Source of the DNA: Acanthosepion pharaonis
Taxonomy: Eukaryota > Mollusca > Cephalopoda > Sepiida > Sepiidae
Length of the DNA stretch: 64,000 nucleotides
Direction: 5' to 3'
Assembly (NCBI GenBank): GCA_903632075.3
Contig: CAHIKZ030000388.1
Span: 536,001-600,000, forward strand
Both the position numbers and the translations under genes were made by a program. This document shows positions 11,000 to 23,170 of the stretch, one piece after another (positions within the stretch are counted from its first letter, which is position 1; every line of letters begins with the position of its first letter). The notes beneath the pieces are model-generated. The model was not told where the DNA came from. It worked only from the letters and a program-made list of their open reading frames with translations, and did no database searches.

Positions 11000-12180
11000 A
11001 CTTCCCCACCCCCCCAGAAACAATACTGGATTTAGAAACTTATGAATATTAGAATTTTTTTTTTTTTCTTTTTTTGGATCATATAATATCAGATTTTTTT
11101 TTTTTTTTTTTTAAAAAACCAAAAAAAAAACTTATACTAGATTTTATTTCCAGAAACATACTAATTTTTAAAAAAATTTTTTTTTTTTTTTTTTTTTTAG
11201 AAACCACTCTTGAAGACTCACATCTCTCCAACAGTTTTATTCAACAAAAACAGGTTGGGTGTATCTATCATTGTCCCAGTCTCTTTGACTGAACGTTGTT
11301 GTAGCATGTGTCATTATCTAAAAGATCAGATACACATGGTGCACAGGTATGAGTGTTACTATGTCACAAGATACTCCCCAAAATTGTTTTTCATGCTATG
11401 AGTGACGTTAGCTTTCTTTGGATATATTTTGCTTTTAATGATTTAAAAAGCAAAATTTTTTCACATGCAACAATAGAATTGTATAGATACCTTTTTTTTT
11501 TTTTTTTTTAAATATAAACTCATTAATAGACTTAGTTAAAAAAAAAAAAAAAAAAAAAATTGTTTATAGTTACTTTGTTCAAACTTTTTCCAATAAAAAT
11601 TAGATGATTAAAATGGAAAGAACAGACGATAAAAAGAAAAAAAATTAACAGACTTAATTTAACTTTTATGATTGATATGTTACAGTGGGTGTTAATTGGC
11701 TGAAGTAGTTGAGATCAGATTGCTAACAAATTATTTCTTTTAGGTTATTTTTAGCTTTCTGTCGATATTTTTGTTTTTAATGTTGTTACAAGCAGAATTA
11801 TTTCTTATGTGCAGCAATAAACTTAATTGTAAAGATCCTAAATTAATTAAGCAGAAAATATGACCAATGCAATTGCAAAATTACATATTACAATGTGCAT
11901 AAACTAATGTAGTATAAACATTTAGTACATTGAGAATTTAAAGCAGAAAAACATGGCCTTTTTACCAAGATTGATTAATACAGTTTTATTGGCTTGAAAA
12001 TTTCCTAAATAAACTTGCAATTTCCTTTATAATACTAAAGAAATCCTTTAAGAATTCAATCTATCGTCCAGTTCACACTCTTTGGTCTTTTGGTCATTCA
12101 TCCTTTGTTTTCGGTTTAGGATTAGGTTTCTGGTTCCTTCTAAAGTCTGTTTCAGCTCTATACTCCTAACACTTGTTCTT
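11000..12180. other. AT-rich intron sequence with homopolymer runs
   Basis: Long T-runs at 11057, 11094, 11178 and 11494 and an A-run at 11538. No coding, RNA or element signal recognised. Confidence 0.6.
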
Positions 12181-12270
12181 TCCTATGCTAATATCAGTCC
12201 ACACAGTAACCCTCTACCTTGAGTGGCTTCTGGGCATTTTATTGGGTGAATATTAGTTAAAAAAAAAAAA
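12175..12270 (+). mobile_element. LINE-B tail fragment
   Basis: AACCCTCTACCTTGAGTGGC, then GTGAATATTAGTTAAAAA, matches the tail of the LINE-B copy ending near 3690. Confidence 0.55.
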
Positions 12271-12594
12271 TACCCCCAAAAATTCAGAAGTGGCTATAGT
12301 CACATTGTGCTGAGTTAAGTAGTGTTCGGCTCTGTCAGTACTGTAAAACAACCTCTTCTAATTAGAAATATGTTTAACCTTTAAATAACCCACAAAGGGT
12401 TGGTAAACTTAAAAAAAAAAAAAAAAAAAAAAAATTAATCATTCCATGTTTATATTTAGAAATGTGTTAATATTTTAATTTCTATGCTAACACACTTCTC
12501 ACTTTATGACAAGTTTCCTGGTCTGAACATAAACACATCTAGTAATGATAATTCCTCATGTCAAAACTTCTAAAATAAAGAATAATCTGCAATG

Positions 12595-13060
12595 TTATAA
12601 GTCTTAGTATGGCATCTTGGCTTCAGTCACTTTCCCACTGCACTAATATATCATCTCCCTGCCTTTTCTATAAATATTTTCTTGCTAATTGTTCTGATGA
12701 GCTTTCCTCTTTGGTACTAAAGTTTTATGAATTTAAACAGTACTAAATTGGCAACAAGATCATCATTTTCCAGTTGAAATAACTAGATGTAACAATAAGT
12801 CCTATGATAAATTTCTTCTATCACACTTCTCACTTGTTGAACTCTTCAGGCTTTTTGCTTCCCAGTCAAATTTGATGTTCAAAAATTTAAATGCAATGTC
12901 AATTGACGTCTTCTGTCTCTTTGAATACTGCTCATTTATTGTTCTCTCTCCTTAATAAGGTGCACTCTTTTTTCTTATTCTTTCACACTCAGTAACTCTT
13001 TGTGTCTTAGTGACTTTATCACCTTCCTTGGGGTGAAATGATTAAAAAAATAAATAAAAA
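12595..13060 (+). mobile_element. LINE-A copy, 3' end
   Basis: GGCTTCAGTCACTTTCCCAC, TGTTCTGATGAGCTTTCCTC, TTAAATGCAATGTCAATTGA and the tail CTTCCTTGGGGTGAAATGAT with an A-run occur in the expected order. Frames are broken. Confidence 0.75.
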
Positions 13061-13659
13061 TATAAAAATATCTTAATTCATCAAAATTAACAGCATTTTT
13101 CTCAAAAATCCCCAAAACTAAAAATATTCCATCATTATATTTTGCCAAAGGAACAAAAGAATAATTTTTGGTTTTTGCAAAGAAATATTATATTTCCTGC
13201 TACGCAGCATGGATGTATTCTCATATAAGGTTGTGTACACATATGAACAGGCAAAGACCTGAAGAAAAATAAAATGGGAAGGGTTGGAGAAGTATAAAGA
13301 GACACAAAATTAAGACCCGAATAGAACTAAGCAGGCAGGAGAGAGGTGCAAGTTTACAAAAATACCTTGCACTGATATCTTAGGCCCTTTCAAACAAACT
13401 TACACATATGAAATCCTTTTAAATACTTTTCAGAAGTAGCTAATTTGATACCGTTTTATGCTTGTCTCCTCAACAGATTTAGTCTACGGATTTGTGACCT
13501 CAAAGATTGGGAATTAGTGAAAATTATACTTATAATAGTCCTACATATTGGAAACATTAATCATCTAATTCCATTTAAAAAAAAAAAAAAAAAAAATCAT
13601 ATTTCTATTCCAGGTTAAACTCATTTCAAAATTATACTACCCTATCATGAGGCCCGTAA

Positions 13660-13969
13660 CTCAGAATCGTAGGAACACAACATATACTGCAGTGTCAGTA
13701 AAAGTAATGTGTCTTAGGCAAGATAGCTTGACAGAGCCCAAACCTATCTAGGCTGGTTTGAAGTCAGTTTTCCTTCTAAACCGGATGCCACCCAAGGTTA
13801 TAGAACCCAATCTCTGCTGCTATTTACCCATAACTGCGGGAAGGAAAGATGGATTCATACCTTAAAGGTATTAGCACATAAGTGAATATAATGAACTTGA
13901 CTTGAATTCAAACTTGGTTCTCCGATTCCTCAATCAGAGCAAGGGCCTACTCTATGACACACATTGGCA

Positions 13970-13970
<1 letters not shown>
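13660..13970 (-). mobile_element. SINE S1 copy
   Basis: S1 landmarks in reverse: GGTTATAGAACCCAATCTC, TATTTACCCATAACTG, TTAGCACATAAGTGAATATA, GAATTCAAACTTGGTTCTCC (B-box region), then the head near 13940. It is followed by a T/A homopolymer pair. Confidence 0.7.
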
Positions 13971-14000
<30 letters not shown>

Positions 14001-14796
14001 GTGAAATTTAAATAGGGTTACTCGGCTATGAAAGTAACAATTTTTAAATAGTGTCTTTCCATTAAATGTTATTAGTAAGGGTAACCTTTTAGGAGTTATG
14101 CTGCTTCAAGGCAAATCCAAAACAACTGGAATATAAATAACCCAGTGTTGAAGACAAAAAAAAAAAATCAGAACTTGGCAGCCTAGTTCTACTGACAAGC
14201 ATACTTATGACAGAATATCACAACACGAAATGCATAGTATGTTCTAAGACTGTCACAAGCAAAGAATTCCTGTGTTCTAAAAATATCTCTCTTCAAGGCT
14301 GGCAGACATTCTCTGACATTTCGTGGTTAATTACCAAATATCATAACTGGTGAGGTTCAAAAGTGGGACTTTTCTGTATGCTAGATTTTAATCTCAAAGC
14401 AATTCATGCCTTCTCAAGAGGTGAAACTGCAAGGAGATAAAAAATATACAAAAAAGAAAAAAAAAAAAAAGACAAAATTCAAGACATGCACAGGCATATA
14501 TGTATAGAGACCTCCAGCTTGTCTATTAAATAAACTACATATGCCAGCCTGTAACATTAGATCTTGGTTTTAAAAATGTATCCGGAAAGAAAATGTTATG
14601 TCCATTTCTTCATATAAATTAAAAATTAATTTGAAGTGACATTTCCTAACTTAATTTCTGAGTGTCACTATTGTATCCACCGAATAGATGGCACCGTAAA
14701 TATTTGAAAATGCATAATCAATTTTGACATGCAATTGGATCACACATTCCTTATACCAGTAGACAAGACAGTGGCTTTTTGAAGAAGGAAAAAAAA

Positions 14797-15292
14797 AAAA
14801 GGTGAGGAAAGAGAGAGGAGAGAGTGAGAGGAGAGGGACACAAAGAGGGGAGAGAGTGAGAGGAGAGGGACACAAAGAGGGGAGAGAGTGAGAGGAGAGG
14901 GACACAAAGAGGGGGGGGAGAAAGAGAGAGAGAGAGGGGGAAAGAGAGAGGGGGGAAAAGAGAGAGAGGGGGAAAGAGAGAGAGGGGGGAAAGAGAGAGG
15001 GGGAAAGAGAGAGAGGGGGAAAGAGAGAGAGGGGAAAGAGAGAGAGGGGAAAGAGAGAGAGGGGAAAGAGAGAGAGAGGGGGAAAGAGAGAGAGGGGGGA
15101 GAGAGGGGGGAAAGAGAGAGGGGAAAAGAGAGAGGGGGGAGAGAGGGACACAAAGAGGGGAGAGAGAGAGGGACACAAAGAGGGGAGAGAGAGAGAGGGA
15201 CACAAAGAGGGGAGAGAGAGAGAGAGGGACACAAAGAGAGGAGAGAGAGAGAGAGGGACACAAAGAGGGGAGAGAGAGAGAGGGATAAATAG
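14797..15292. repeat. Pure purine minisatellite (GGGGAAAGAGAGAGA family)
   Basis: About 500 bases with purine almost throughout on the plus strand. A ~32-base unit (GAGAGTGAGAGGAGAGGGAC plus ACAAAGAGGG) flanks a core of ~16-base GGGGAAAGAGAGAG units. Serine/leucine/proline or arginine/glutamate readings across it are compositional. Confidence 0.95.
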
Positions 15293-16029
15293 AAGCAGAG
15301 ATGGAAGAGAGAGATGAAAAGAACAATATAAAAAAAGTGAGCGATAACAAAAAAAAAAAAAAAAACAATGAAAAAAAGATATGAAAAAAAATGTTGATAA
15401 TTTTATCAAATTGTCCATGCTATTTCAGCTTTAAGCATTGTATACATTCAGACAAAAGATTAATTTACAATACAAAACCATCAAATCATTTTTTTTAAAT
15501 CTAATTATACAGAATTTTATTGAGTACCATAATTTAATTGGGAATTTCTGATTTCAAGTATTTATTACGTAGAGTTTCACGAATCTTAAAATTGATCAAC
15601 AACCGTTTCTTTACACTTCTTTTTATTGTTTAATGCTAGTTTTTCTTTCAAATTTACATTCTTGCATTAAACAAAAAAATGCTATCCCCCAAGTCATGAA
15701 AATACTTTCTTTTAAGGAACAACAGAAAGTGTTTGAGTGGATTTTTAGGGGGGTGTAAAAAAAGGCACAGGTTCAAACCTACCCTCTTGACATCATCCCT
15801 AGAGTTCAGCCATCCATTCAAACAGGCTTATCAGGTAATTTGGCCTGTAGCCTCCCCCAGTCACTTAATATTTGAATAAAATAATAAATATACATTCCCC
15901 CACAACTCACCTGTAGCATAGCTATTGTTTTTTTTTTTTCCTCTCTCCATATGAATATTGCATTTAGCATGGTGATATGTAAATATATATTTTTGTATTT
16001 TTCGGCAATCAGTTTTATTTAATCACCTT

Positions 16030-16242
16030 CAAAATACTCCTTGAGAGTTCGCACATCTCCCTGCAGTTCTACCATTGCAGGTAACACTTCCGAAATGCTA
16101 TGGAACTCCATTCTCGCTTTTCTCATAATGGTTTTCAGATTGAGGAAAAGCCAGAAGTCACATAGTACCAAAGTCAATGTAGGGAGCCTGTTAAACAATT
16201 GGTGTGGCGTGTCCTCAATCAGTAAAGCTTGTATTATGTGGG
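16030..16242 (-). mobile_element. mariner-type transposase, C-terminal remnant
   Basis: Minus-strand frame with ...LVLCDFWLFLNLKTIMRKARM... and a final REYFEGD-like motif (KEYFEGD, stop). CDFWLFPKLK and a terminal EYFEGD are typical ends of Mos1/SETMAR-type transposases. It may belong with the N-terminal remnant at 17225-17040, with the LINE-A copy between. Confidence 0.65.
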
Positions 16243-16244
16243 TA

Positions 16245-16945
16245 GAGTTTTTTTATTTTTTTTTAAGCATTACGCCCCGAGCAAGGCGTGAAGCCACTAG
16301 GACATAGGGGGTTGCAGAAGATTTGGAGCGAGAGCAGATAGGAGTGATAGAAGAAAGGATGAGGAGAGGGATAGTGGATAGATCAAGGTAACTAGAGATG
16401 TCGATTGACATTACATTTGAATAGTTGGAGATTATAGCTATCAGGGAAACAGTAATTGGGAAGGGTGTTCCACAGGCGAGAGGTGCAAGGTATGAAGCTA
16501 TTGGAGTAGAAGAGACGGCTACATTTAAAAGTTTCTACAGTGTAAGGGTGGGAGCAGAATGCCAGCCTCGTAGGGCGCTTGAATTCATGGAGTCTGGGAA
16601 CCAGTGAAAGCAGCTTATCAGAGCAATTACCATGAAAGTATTTGTAGAAAAGACAGAGAGAGGTGATGGCACGTCTGTGAGAGAGTGACTGTAGACGAGA
16701 CACCAGATCAGGGCCAATTATATTACATATCCATCTCTGGATCTCGTCAATAACTCCGAGGTAAACAGAAGGTGCCCCAGACCATATATGGCAACAATAC
16801 TCCATGCAAGGGCGAATGGTTGATTTGTATATTTGAAGTATCGATTCCGGGGAGAAAAATTTGAGTGGAAAAATATTATTGACACTCTCTGTATGCACAA
16901 ATCCTCCATTGAAATGGAAACCATGGATCCTGTGCTTATTCCCAC
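16245..16945 (-). mobile_element. LINE-A copy with the longest intact reverse-transcriptase tail
   Basis: A 168-residue open frame (16898-16392) reads through LQIYKSTIRPCMEYCCHIWS, IQRWICNIIGPDLVSRLQSL, FYKYFHGNCSDKLLSLVPRL, SRLWNTLPNYCFPDSYNLQL and FKCNVNRHL. This is the C-terminal part of a Jockey-like reverse transcriptase after the catalytic palm. The 3' tail (GCCTTGCTCGGGGCGTAATG, then an A-rich run on the minus strand) ends at about 16245. It is 5'-truncated and lacks the catalytic YADD, but is clearly the least decayed of the LINE-A copies here. Confidence 0.85.
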
Positions 16946-17034
16946 TTATTGAGCACTTCTTTTTTGGATTGTTGCATAACGGTCATCCATGGTTATTTAG
17001 CAAACTATCACTATCAGCTTATTATTTTGCCTTG

Positions 17035-17232
17035 TGGATGACCTGCATGAAACCTTCCACTATGGTGTGGCCATAGTTGAAGTGGTCGTTCCACTCCTTG
17101 CTCAGAGTTTTGCCCATGGCATCATCACCAAAGTCATGAGGAATTTTCTGGATGATTTGAGCTTGGGTATCACAAAGCTTTTGGCAAAACTTGATGCAGT
17201 ATTTCTGCTTGATGCATTGAGTTATTTTCCGT
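17035..17232 (-). mobile_element. mariner-type (Mos1-like) transposase, N-terminal HTH remnant
   Basis: Minus-strand residues KQKYCIKFCQKLCDTQAQII followed by GDDAMGKTLSKEWNDHF fit the Mos1-type first helix-turn-helix (pattern IKFCFKLGK..ET..ML..AFGDEA....FEWYKRF). It lies just upstream, on the same strand, of the LINE-A copy and the C-terminal remnant at 16242-16030. The catalytic middle is missing. Confidence 0.65.
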
Positions 17233-17332
17233 GAAAAATAAAAATCAGATGAGTGGACAATACATGTAGGAACTCTGAGCATAACAGCCAGGAACTGATG
17301 TAGCTCTTGGCCCTTATAGAGGGGGAAAATTA

Positions 17333-17364
<32 letters not shown>

Positions 17365-17495
17365 CAAACAAACAAACAGCAAAAAAAACAACAACAACAA
17401 CAAAGCTGGTGGGGTAGAAGAGAGATTCATACCTTTCCCATTATATATATAAAAATGGAATGCATCTTTGTTGTGAGTACTTGTTTGTGTGTATG

Positions 17496-17499
<4 letters not shown>

Positions 17500-17560
<61 letters not shown>
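17500..17560. repeat. (TA)n microsatellite
   Basis: About 29 TA units. Confidence 0.95.
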
Positions 17561-17561
<1 letters not shown>

Positions 17562-17817
17562 CTTTTATATATGCTCTTACCGCTAGAGGTCATCGTCAGT
17601 AATGTTCTGAATTGGGTCATTGGGCAGTTTCTGGTCTTTCAAACATCATACTTCCCCAACCAAGTCAACCCTATCAAAGCTGATTAATCTCTGATGCTCC
17701 CCTCCCATCTGCAGACACTGTCACACCTTTGATTGGAAGTTGACCATCAGGCCACTATCCATACATCAAAGAAACAAAATATGGATAAAGTGTAAATACA
17801 GAAATCTACAAATCAAG

Positions 17818-17920
<103 letters not shown>

Positions 17921-18219
17921 ACATCTTTATAATAAATATCTATTGTTCTACTATTGGCATTGAGCCCTCTTTTAAATTAATTCTATGAACGTTTGAATTT
18001 ATATTCTTTTCATTCTCGTTACATTTGAGTATATTCAAGTAGATTAAACCAGGTATTTTTTAATTTATTTCTTTAATTTTTTTTAAATAGATACCCAAAT
18101 ATGGTCAGTTTTTATTTATTAAACAATATATTTTATTCATTTACATCTACAAGCCTCAATATTGGAGAAATCTTGTTAACAAAAAAAAAATAAAGAAAAA
18201 AAAGAATACATATTATTTT

Positions 18220-18286
18220 TTTTCACTACACAGTTCTAACCATGTTTCAAAAATGGAAGCTAATGGTTAGAACTGTGTAGCGAAAA
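18220..18286. repeat. Short palindrome, 24-base arms
   Basis: TTTTCACTACACAGTTCTAACCAT-type left arm (18220-18243) and its complement (18263-18286) differ at one position. The loop is 19 bases. This could be a miniature foldback element. Confidence 0.85.
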
Positions 18287-18434
18287 AAACATTTTAAATC
18301 AATTAATTTATAATATTAATGCTCTGTAAATTTACATTGAACACTATTTTGTAAAAATAAAAATATCTATAAGAACACAGGATTATATCTTACTGTTCTT
18401 TCTTTTTATTTATATATATATATAATTTAAACAA

Positions 18435-18479
<45 letters not shown>

Positions 18480-18483
<4 letters not shown>

Positions 18484-19840
18484 AACAATAGTCCCTTATG
18501 AAAAAATTTTTATGCTAGATTTTTTTGTGCACCATCTTTCAAGCATGAAAGAAAATTTTGTTATCTTCCTTGTGCAATCCTTTTTATAATTCATACAATC
18601 ACTAATTTTTAACCCTATCCTAGGCAGCAGGGACACTTTTTTTTTTTTTTTTTTTATTTGCTTGCACACAACCTTCAATTGCTACCGCTTCTTTTGCAGT
18701 TGACGTATTGATTCAACACTCCAGAAATGTTACTAAAAATAGATTGTTGTGGAAAATTTTTTTTGTTGTGTAAATCTAAGATGCAATTGAGTAAATAGTG
18801 AAAACACCTTAATTTTTCCAAATGCAACATTCTTGTAGTTTTAAAACAATTGCATATCTTACTTTAACGTTCCAATACAAGTACTTTATGACTTATGTAT
18901 GCAAATATTTTGATGTACATTCAGCATGAACTCATTGCATTGTAAATGAAGTGATTGCATTGAAGTATTTGGTTTATTTTTCAAACTAATGCTTGATGAT
19001 GTCACAAGTTGCAGACCCCAATGGAAAGGAAAATGAGTGATAGAAGGGGTAAAAGAATGATTAAAAAAAAAAAAAAAAATTAAGCCATTATTTGGAGCTC
19101 TATTTAAAACTGTAAAACAAAAAACAAAAACAACAAAAAAAAACAAACCCCCCACCAAAAAAAAAAAAAAAAAGCAAACAAAAAATCAAAAAACCAAAAA
19201 AACAAACAAAAAAAATCAAAAAACAAAAAAAAAACAAACAAAAAAATCAAAAAAAAAAAAAAAAAACAAACTAAAAAACCCCAAAAAACAAACAAACCCC
19301 ACAACCACCTCCCACCCAAAAAACAAACAAAAAAAATACCAAGACAATTTAAGCCATTATTTGGAGCTCTATGGCATTTTAAAACTGTAAAAAAAATGGA
19401 CACCTGTCCTGCCTTTCACACTTCAAAATAACAAGACTGGAATAGCGTCAAATGGAGCCAGAACTCTATAAATATATTTACATATCTTTCAAGGTATTCT
19501 ACATGCACTTTTAATCATAAAAAAAAAAAAAAAAACAGGACAAACAGGAGATTTAGAAGTTTGCACCAGAAGATTCTACTGCAATGGCTTAATTACATGT
19601 AACCATTGAGGAATAACATGCATGATAATTTTTGGAGGAGTCTTGGGTGGAGGGATTAAAAGCCTTATGGATTTTTCAGCACCTTTCATATGGTGCTTGC
19701 TTGAATTGGGTCATGAGGTCACATGGAAGCAGTACCATGACTTAGAAATAGTCCTGCTGTATAACTACTAATACTACTATATACATTTTTATTTAAAATC
19801 ATTTCAAACCAAGTAATGCAGGAATGCCAATAGTATGCAG
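18480..19840. other. Intron sequence with A-rich/AAC-rich low-complexity block
   Basis: 19060-19345 is A-rich with C interruptions (AAAAACAAACA-like). The phrase AAGCCATTATTTGGAGCTCT occurs on both sides of it (19082 and 19351), so the block sits in or made a direct repeat. No gene signal. Confidence 0.6.
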
Positions 19841-19844
19841 AAAG

Positions 19845-20165
19845 TTACACGGAGTGAAAGTGAGAGAAAAGATGGAGGATATAGGAAAGGACAAAAGATG
19901 AAGGAGATGCAAGAAGATATAAGATGGCAATTGACATTGCATTTAATTTATAGAAGATTGTAGCTATCAGGGAAGCAAGTAAACAAAAGATAGTGAGAAA
20001 ATAAACTTGTAGAAGTGATGGTTACATTTAGCTATTTCAAAAGTAAAAGGGTGGGACCTAAATGCCAATCTAGCAGCACACTTCAACGTAGTTGGGGCAT
20101 CAGGGAAGCAAAAAGCTTGTGCCATGAAAATATTTGTAGAAAAGACAGAGGGCACCCATATAGAA
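19845..20165 (-). mobile_element. LINE-A copy, 3' end
   Basis: Reverse-strand landmarks GGCAATTGACATTGCATTTA, GTAGCTATCAGGGAAGCAAG, AAAGGGTGGGACCTAAATGC and ATGAAAATATTTGTAGAAAA match the minus copies at 16.4 and 63.2 kb. Confidence 0.75.
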
Positions 20166-20269
20166 CAAATTTTATATATATATATTTTTCTTTTGTGAGT
20201 GGATAATGTATAAAGAATTTTTGGAGAATAATTATTTTTTCCAGAGACAAGTAACACTAACCCATAGTT

Positions 20270-20412
20270 TTTTGGTGGGGGGGCTGATAATCATACCATT
20301 CATAAGATGTATTTGCACATCAGTGAATTTAATGAAGTTGACTGGAATTCAAACTTAGCTCTGATTTGCCATCTCAGGCCACTATCCATTACACCATCCG
20401 CACATCAAAGAA
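20270..20412 (-). mobile_element. SINE S1, head end
   Basis: On the minus strand: GATGGTGTAATGGATAGTGG (A-box region), AAGTTTGAATTCC (B-box region), then the CACTGATGTGCAAATAC body box. The 3' part is missing. Confidence 0.7.
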
Positions 20413-20487
20413 AAGAATAGAATATGGATAAAGTGTAAATGTAGAAATTTAAAGAAATTGACAGTGATTTAAAAAAATTTTTTTAAA

Positions 20488-20488
20488 A

Positions 20489-20563
<75 letters not shown>
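20488..20563. repeat. (TA)n microsatellite
   Basis: About 36 TA units. Confidence 0.95.
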
Positions 20564-20564
<1 letters not shown>

Positions 20565-21027
20565 GAATATATAGTTCTTTATCAGAACAATCAGAGTGAG
20601 ATTTTCAAGCTGCTGTACATTTGTAAGCATCATTAGACTCATCCAGCTCCTTCTGAATCCACAGAACTGTCCTCAGATTGGCACCCAAACACTAAAATGT
20701 TTCTATTGGAGCTTCTGGGGCAAATGCTAAGCAGTACAGCATGCTGTTTCCAAAATTTATCGCAGAGTGAATTACATCACGCTGTACTTCTTTCTCACAG
20801 ATAAGTGCACTCAACTCATCCTAAGTTGACAAAATCATAGACAAACAATGAACATGTGCAAAATTAAAAATATAAAATAGCGACAATTTACCCATTGCAC
20901 CCTGTATGTTTTAAATGCTGTGTAAATTTCATCTTTCTTTGTGAATTATAAGCTAATTAAATTTGTTTTTTTAAGTATACGGATAAAGTGTAAATACAGA
21001 AAATTACAACTCAAGAAATTGATAGCG

Positions 21028-21059
<32 letters not shown>

Positions 21060-22375
21060 TTTTAGCTTTAGTTATGGAAACAGTTTTCATACAATGAAAA
21101 ATAGACCAGACACCAGAAGATTTAATGACTCCTCTCACTATTTCAACTCTGGCTGCTACTCAAACTGGTAACTTGCATTGTCTTTTATTTAAACATTGCA
21201 TATGAATGTAGTATTATACACAAGAATATATGTGTGCATGTTTAACAGAAAAATGCTTGGCTCTATTTCAATGTGTGTTATTTGAAGAATATAGAATTTC
21301 TAATAACTATAAACGCCTAAAAGTTTAAACTTTACAGATTAATAATATGTTTTAAATTCTATGTAAATTTTATCTTTCTTTGTAAAATTAAATTTGTTTT
21401 TAAGTTGGTATCCACTCTATAGATTTTGTACCTTAATAATTTTCAATAATAATAAAAAATAAAAAAATAAAAAAAGGGGTTTTATTTTGTCTGAAAACAC
21501 CACAGTGGCAAATAGAATTTCAGGTAAGATTTTGCTTGACACTGATATAGCCTGTGGAAGGTTGAGGAGGGAGAAAATATCCAACTCATCCACAAAGAAA
21601 AATGAAAGGAAGAGACGAAAGCAGGTAAAGTGCATATACAATGCTTTATAATTCAGAAATAGTTGAGGTAATTTTTAGAAAAAATATTTTTCCTTTTTTT
21701 TTTTTTTTCTTTGAGCCCCATTTCTTCTTTGAAGACATTTATAGGATGGCAGGAAATAAACTAGACCCACAGAGATTTTGTTAATGACACCTCTTACTAC
21801 TTCAACACAGGCTGTTACTCAGACTGTTACTCAGACTATCAACTTGATATGTTATCTTCTATTTATATATGGGACATGGATGTAGTATTAAGCAAAGATT
21901 TGTGTGAATATATAACAGGAAAATGCTTGGCTCTATTTTCAATGTGTGTTACTTGACAAGTATAAAACTATAAATGTCTAAAAGTTAGAACTTTGCAGAT
22001 TAATAATTTAATATATGTTTTAAATGCCCTGTAAATTATATCTTTCTCTGTAAGTTAATTTTTGTTTTATGTTGGTATAAACTCAGTATGTACATTTTAC
22101 CTTATTAATAATTTTCAGTTAAAAAAAAAAAAAAAGAAAAATCTTTTTTTTTTAAAGTCCTATTTCTTCTTTGAAGACAGCTATCATATGGCTAGAATAG
22201 ACTAAACCCAGGGAGATTTTTTAATGACTCCTCTTACTACTTCAACTCGAACTGTTACTAAGACTAGCCTCTTGATATGTAATCTTATTTATACATGGCA
22301 TGTGGATGTAGTATTAAAGAATTTGTATAAAAATTTAACAGAAAAAAATGCTTGAATATTTGTGTGTTACTTGAG

Positions 22376-22550
22376 TTTATGAGGGTGTGGTTAGAACATT
22401 TGCTTTTCAACCAGGAAACCTGGACTTGAATCACACTATGGTCACTTTGTCAGGATGGTGATTTTAACCTTGGATAGTCAGAGAACAATAATTAGAGATA
22501 TTACTGGTCAACATTCATACAAAAACTATCTTGAATAAACAGCAACCGAA
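22376..22550 (+). mobile_element. tRNA-headed SINE (S2-like) inside the tandem array
   Basis: GGTGTGGTTAGAACATTTGC, then GGACTTGAATCACACTATGG (B-box region), resembles the S2 head on the minus strand at 37815. The 3' part (CTTGGATAGTCAGAGAACAA) recurs at 23220, so the SINE was present before that block was duplicated. Confidence 0.55.
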
Positions 22551-23085
22551 CATGTTATTTGAAGAGCATAGTGTTTCTAATTACTATAGAGGATTGAAAG
22601 TTAAAACTTTGCAGATGAATAAATTTGATATGTTTTAAATGTCTAATTACATCTTTCTCTAGAAATATTAATTTAACTTTTATTTAAGGTTGGTATCCAT
22701 CGAACAGGTATAGTGTGTCTTAAAAGTTTTCAATAAAAAAGACATTTTTATTTTGTCTGGAACTGATTAATTAATAGAATATGTTTTAATAATGTGTCTG
22801 CTATGATTTGAATCTGTCTAATTTGTTCATTTTAGCAAATCTTAATTGATATAGTTTATTTTAGAGATTCTTTTTGCAAATATTACAATAGTCCTACCCA
22901 CCTGAATGCAGAGCTGTAGATCAATAAAAAGTAAAGATATTTTTAGTTCTTTTTTTTTCTCCCCATACCAACAAACATTCCCATATTTATTAGAAGATAA
23001 AAATCTAACAAAGATTAAATAATATTTGAGAAACAAAGTTAAAAGCAATATTAAAAAATTAAAAAAAATAAAATACAGTCTATAG

Positions 23086-23170
23086 CAGTGGTTCACAACC
23101 AATTTTGGGCCAAGCCAAGCCAATCTTTGGTATTTCTAAAATTCTGGTCCCCCCCCCCCCCCAAACCGTA
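23086..23170 (+). mobile_element. hAT-like terminal sequence
   Basis: CAGTGGTTCACAACC matches the terminal inverted repeat found on many animal hAT (Charlie-type) elements. The partner end was not found. A C-run follows at 23149. The equivalent place in the duplicated block (about 23730) lacks it. Confidence 0.5.

Noticed and set aside
14651..15418. Ser-Pro-Leu-rich frames up to 255 codons and a Glu-Arg-Gly frame opposite
   Set aside because: A purine minisatellite; composition alone keeps the frames open.
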